This document shows positions 59,523 to 64,000 of a stretch of 64,000 bases of DNA, piece by piece. The notes beneath the pieces are model-generated. The model ran no database searches. It was not told the origin of the DNA and saw nothing but the letters and a program-made list of their open reading frames with translations. A program made the position numbers and the translations under genes. Position 1 is the first letter of the stretch, and the number at the start of each line of letters is the position of its first letter. This DNA is from Watersipora subatra (lineage: Eukaryota > Bryozoa > Gymnolaemata > Cheilostomatida > Watersiporidae), in NCBI RefSeq assembly GCF_963576615.1, contig NC_088708.1, positions 48,347,196 to 48,411,195 of the forward strand. The letters run 5' to 3'.

Positions 59523-62500
59523 TTATGTCTTCGGTTTCTTGTCGATGTCTATGATATTGCAGACGAATGAACGTATCTCTTCCTTGTTGATGCTTTCATG
59601 ATCACAAAGGAAGGGATGGTCTAACAGCGCTGTGTAGTCTGCTCTTTCTTCAACTTGCTTCTCCAAACTGAAAACAGTGCTTGATTATGTTGAAACTATT
59701 TATTAACATGCAAGTCAAGTTGTACATGCTTATACAAAACGATGAGTTTAAATTGAGTAATTTAAAATATGAAACAAATACATTAAAACTTTCGCATATG
59801 CCACATAAATCGTAACCATTTGTAACAAAATATGTTTTGTTGTGAGAAGAAATACCCTTATTAGAATGAAAAAATCTACCTTAATAAAAAAGTAACAAAA
59901 CAAGAAAAATTAGGCGATATTGTGAGAGTCGAACATAACCAAAACAGAAATACGATATTTTCCGGTACATTTTATTTGTTACCACACTGTATTACAACTC
60001 TACAAATATCAATTCATTGATATACTAGTACAATAGCATTAATAAATAAATCTGGCAAGTGTTAATGATCGAGTGCAATTACTGGCACTAACTCACCAAG
60101 TACTACTGCCAGTACTACCGCTAACTCACCAAGTACTACTGCCAGTACTACCACTAACTCCCCAAGTACTGCTGCAAGTACTATCACTAACTCACCAAGT
60201 ACTGCTGCAAGTACTATCACTAACTCACCAAGTAGTGTTGCCAGTACTATGACTAACTCACTAATTACTATCGTCACTACCATCACTGACCAATTATTGC
60301 TACCTCTATTGCTACTATCGCAACTATTATAACTACTATTAATACGCCTGCTAAAGTCTGCTAGGCTGACATAAAGTGGTGAACCACTAAGTTTACTAGC
60401 TCAGAGAGAAAGTGATGAATAATATTTACAGCTGACTTCATCGCTATGAGAAATACTAACCACCGTGTCACAAATTCATTGAACTCCGGGCTATATTTAT
60501 CAGAAGGGATAGTTGGAGGAGGGCCATTCACGACCTGCTGTATCTGGTGGAATGGATCTTTCCATCGATCATACGGATAACTCCCTGTGGCCACTTCAAT
60601 CTACACACAGTTATTATAAACCTTGCATGATATTTGGCATACAATAGCCAAATCATTGGACAAAAGCAGTATTTAGTCGAATGCAACTGAAACTGTTTCC
60701 TATATGGATATAAATAATGTATGCATGGAGAATGGCTAGTTATACATTAACTGAACCTCGAAAACATCTGTAGACAAAAATTTGGGCCAAGCTCGCGAAA
60801 GCAATTACTGTGCTGCCAAATAGCATATCAATGAAGTCAAAACCAGATCTATGTAGTTGATAGATCTATTTGCGTGCCTGTATAGATTTGTAAATTCATA
60901 CAAAATTTCAGTCGTTTTACAAATTGACTGACTTTGCACATTGACTGTAACATACACAGTACCAATGGTGTATTCCCTTTATTCCTAAAATGACAACAAT
61001 CTTGGAGAACATTTACGGAGAACTATTGCGGGGAAATCATAAATGCTTGTGGGTTAATACAAACTATTAGGACTATAGTCTCACTTTTATAGTATAATTT
61101 TGCTAATTGGAATTGCATAAAAACCAATGTTATTTTATAAGAGAAACCATTTTTTATTTTGAGATGAATTTTGGATGGAACATTGTGGCTTAAGCAATAT
61201 GCTTTGACCTCATCCTATTAAGCTAGAGTTTGATATACACTAAATAATAATACTATTGCGCTCTCAAGAAATCTGGTCTCACAGCTTTGTACTGTTAATT
61301 CATCAAATCAATTAGTCAAGTGTTTATCCAACTTCTGTGCATTTACTTGATGTAAATGACTTGTCTCACTTCATAACAATGTTTCAGGCAATCTGTCAAA
61401 TGAGTGAACTTAATCTTTTAGTAAATTTGTAAAATATTGCGAAGGCACTCCAATAGGTCATTTTGTGAAATGAGCGAGTGAAATAGGCAATTTGTGAATA
61501 GACTTAAATTTTTAGGCATTTTACAAATTGACTGATTATACACATCGTCTGATTATACACATCGACTGATTATACACATCGACTGATTATAAACATCGAC
61601 TGATTATACACATCGACTGATTATACATATCGACTGATTATACACATCGACTGATTATAAACATCGACTGATTATACACATCGACTGATTATACACATCG
61701 ACTGATTATACACATCGACTGATTATACACATCGACTGATTATAAACATCGACGGATTATACACATCGACTGATTATAAACATCGACTGATTATACACAT
61801 CGACTGATTATACACATCGACTGATTATACACATCGACTGATTATACACATCGACTGATCATACACATCGACTGATCATACACATCGACTGATTATACAC
61901 ATTGACTGATTATACAAATTGACTGATTATACACATCGTCTGATTATACACATCGACTGATTATACACATCGATTGATTATACACATCGACTGATTATAC
62001 ACATTAACTGATTATACACATTGACTGATAATACACATCGACTGATTATACACATTGACTGATCATACACATCGATTGATTATACACATCGTCTGATTAT
62101 ACACATCGACTGATTGTACACATTAACTGATTATACACATTGATTGATTATACACATTGACTGATTATACACATCGACTGATTATAGACAATGACTGTAA
62201 CATATACAATGCAAAAAGATTAATCATCGCATGTGCAGCTAAACGCAAACCAACTACAAGTCTTTGAAAACAATCAAATATATGAAGTATGCTAAAATTG
62301 TAAGTTGTAAGACAAAAATTAATGAGTGCATATTTTCATGAGCTTGTTTGCTCAATAAACTATCTTCAACTTTTGAAATTAAATAAAAAGCAAATACATG
62401 CTCACCATTGTAATGCCAAAGCTCCAGACATCTGACTTAATACCAAAGCCCATACATCCTTCAGGGGGATCAATCCTCTCAGGCTAAAAAGCACTAACAT

Positions 62501-64000
62501 TGTAAACATGTATGTATAAGCTACTTGTTGAATCTTAGACTTAAGGAGCAATGATCTAATGCTATAAATAAAGTTTTTGCACCCCAGTGAATCACTTTTA
62601 ACAATACATTTCCAAAATACAAATGAAGGTGTTGAACACCTTTTACAAAATTTTTTTCAGCCAGAATTTCTGGTCTCTTTGAATTCATTGCATACTACAA
62701 ATGGACTAATCTACTTTCCCATTAGTACTTCACCAATTTTCAACAGGTTATACCTAGTTATTTTGTAACTGATGTTGATATTATTCAACTGTGAATGAGA
62801 GAATTTTAACATCTCTGAGCTTTCCTGAATTTCTGCTACCATGAAAATAATTCTAATTTGTTTTTTTGGGCTGCCATTACATATTTGCTCATCGTCCATT
62901 ATCCAACTGGAATGGAAGAGATCAATAAATCAATAGAAAATGTTCTTGTTGATAACTATCCTTTCCAAATAACAACAACAAGTAGCCATAACTCCAAATG
63001 ACAGCAACAAGTAGTCATAACTCCAAATGTCATCAAGTAGTCATAACTCTAAATGTCAACAACAAATAGTCATAATTCCAAATTTCGACAGCAAGTAGTC
63101 ATATCTCCAAATGCCAACAACAAATAGTCATAACTCCAAATGTTGACAGCAAATAGTCATAATTCCAAATGACAGCAGCAAGTAGTCATAACTCCAAATG
63201 TAAGTAACAAATATTCATGTCAACAACAAGCAGTCATAACTCCAAATGTTAACAACAAGCAAAATATAACTTCAAATGTCAACAAAGAATCATAACTCCA
63301 AAGTCGACAGCAAGTAATCATAACTTCAAATGACGGCAACAAATGGTCATAACTCCAAATATCAACGAGTAATCGTAACTCCAAATGTCAACAACAAGCA
63401 GTCATAACACAACCTAGCAAGAAAAATTTACAAATAAGTTGCATGAGATTAAATTGATTGAGCAGAGTGGTCTTCATGTCTAGCAATGCTGGTTTTAATC
63501 CCTTATCCCATGTAGCCTGCAGATATACTAGTCATAAAGTGGCAAATGTATGGCCATGTTCACACACTCAGGACCAACAGCGCATATATATGCCCCCACA
63601 ACGAAGCGAAGCTAAAATAACCCTGGGTACTAATTTAAACAATTCACAATTAAAAATACTGACATGTTCATATTTATCAGACATCTTATAACTTGCAAAT
63701 TATGATAATAAGCTCCATTGTCTGATTGCCTGCCCATGTGTCCACGGAATAACCTACTAAACATCTTAATGCCTGCCCGTGTGTCCACGGAATAACCTAC
63801 TAAATATCTTAATGAAAATTAGCCATAACCACATGAGCCAGAATGGGATGACCACATACATGAGTCCAAGGTAAATATGCAAGTCACGTATAATCACGAA
63901 AAATGTGAAAAAGTAGGTGACAAAGTAATTATTAATATTTCAACATTGCACTAAACAGAAAGTTACTGACGACAACTAAACAAATTAATATACCAAAAGT
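59523..64000 (-). CDS. MAP2K3/6: MAP kinase kinase, MKK3/6 type (3' part only)
   Basis: Dual-specificity kinase expected to activate p38 MAP kinases. Three terminal minus-strand exons are visible: 62406-62483, 60461-60600, 59523-59667, joined in consistent phase and ending at TAA 59523-59525. They code 120 residues: PERIDPPEGCMGFGIKSDVW (end of activation segment and subdomain IX), then ITM|IEVATGSYPYDRWKDPFH, SDKYSPEFNEFVTRC, ERADYTALLDHPFL and a short C-terminus ending KKPKT. The PFHQIQQVV, DKYSPEF and HES positions fit MKK3/6 better than MKK4 or MKK7. The ATP-binding and catalytic loops must lie beyond 64000. Introns hold three minisatellites. It converges with U2AF2, 692 bp apart. Confidence 0.88.
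60083..60262. repeat. 30-bp minisatellite in MAP2K intron
   Basis: About six units of CTAACTCACCAAGTACTACT + GCCAGTACTA. The period gives an open Leu/Val/Ala repeat on the minus strand, which is not part of the gene. Confidence 0.9.
61530..62190. repeat. 17-bp minisatellite (ACTGATTATACACATCG)
   Basis: About 39 copies with few substitutions, in the MAP2K intron between exons 60461-60600 and 62406-62483. The flanks match a nearby single-copy motif at 60915-60960. Confidence 0.97.
62955..63415. repeat. About 26-bp degenerate minisatellite
   Basis: Some 17 units of CAACAAGTAGTCATAACTCC + AAATGT with frequent small indels, upstream (in transcript sense) of MAP2K exon 62406-62483. Confidence 0.85.
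63725..63815. repeat. About 45-bp tandem duplication
   Basis: Two copies of TGCCTGCCCATGTGTCCACG + GAATAACCTACTAAACATCTTAA. Presumed intronic in the MAP2K gene. The remainder to 64000 shows nothing I can identify. Confidence 0.85.

Noticed and set aside
60062..60286. Leu/Val/Ala-rich membrane-like minus-strand frame
   Set aside because: It is produced by the 30-bp minisatellite in the MAP2K intron.
61530..62190. CRISPR-like regular repeat array
   Set aside because: Units are contiguous without unique spacers, no cas genes exist, and the DNA is plainly animal. The same holds for 55648-56528 and 62955-63415.

Overview
This is a 64 kb stretch of an AT-rich animal nuclear genome. It has spliced genes with short exons, introns of 0.1-7 kb, GT-AG junctions, many minisatellites and many small non-autonomous DNA transposons. 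Gene content (complex I subunit, ciliary dynein factor, ETF regulator, splicing factor, MAP kinase kinase) fits any metazoan with motile cilia. Diverged protein sequence and repeat style point to an invertebrate, perhaps a lophotrochozoan, but nothing seen fixes the phylum. I found no CRISPR array, rRNA gene or convincing functional tRNA gene.

Layout: (1) 391-16639, plus strand: NDUFA9, with ten phase-consistent coding exons (about 420 aa). Its 6.8 kb first intron holds a 3.3 kb hAT element with a 945-bp inverted duplication and a 666-bp foldback element nested in it. Later introns hold a piggyBac-type MITE, another MITE, a 23-bp minisatellite and a pogo/Tigger remnant. (2) 16904-36211, minus strand: DNAI7 (CASC1), 23 phase-consistent exons (about 809 aa), tail-to-tail with NDUFA9. 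(3) 39336-41816, plus strand: ETFRF1 (LYRM5), head-to-head with DNAI7, the arrangement known in vertebrates. (4) 43749-45143: an internally deleted Tc1 element. (5) 45267-58830, plus strand: U2AF2, 12 exons (about 432 aa), with a transposon-packed intron 5 and a 0.9 kb minisatellite reaching almost to one 3' splice site. (6) 59523 to the window end, minus strand: the last three exons of an MKK3/6-type MAP kinase kinase; the rest lies beyond 64000.

The genes are housekeeping or ciliary and do not form a pathway. NDUFA9 and ETFRF1 act in mitochondria, DNAI7 in axonemal dynein, U2AF2 in 3' splice-site recognition and the MAP2K in p38 signalling. The most interesting material is structural: conserved DNAI7-ETFRF1 neighbourhood, a 46-bp tandem duplication that copied an exon-intron boundary and left decoy donors, a minisatellite abutting a U2AF2 splice acceptor, and transposon insertions proved by empty sites inside the window. 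I saw no convincing undescribed multi-gene system. All exon coordinates were derived by hand from splice consensus, reading-frame phase and protein similarity, without any search.
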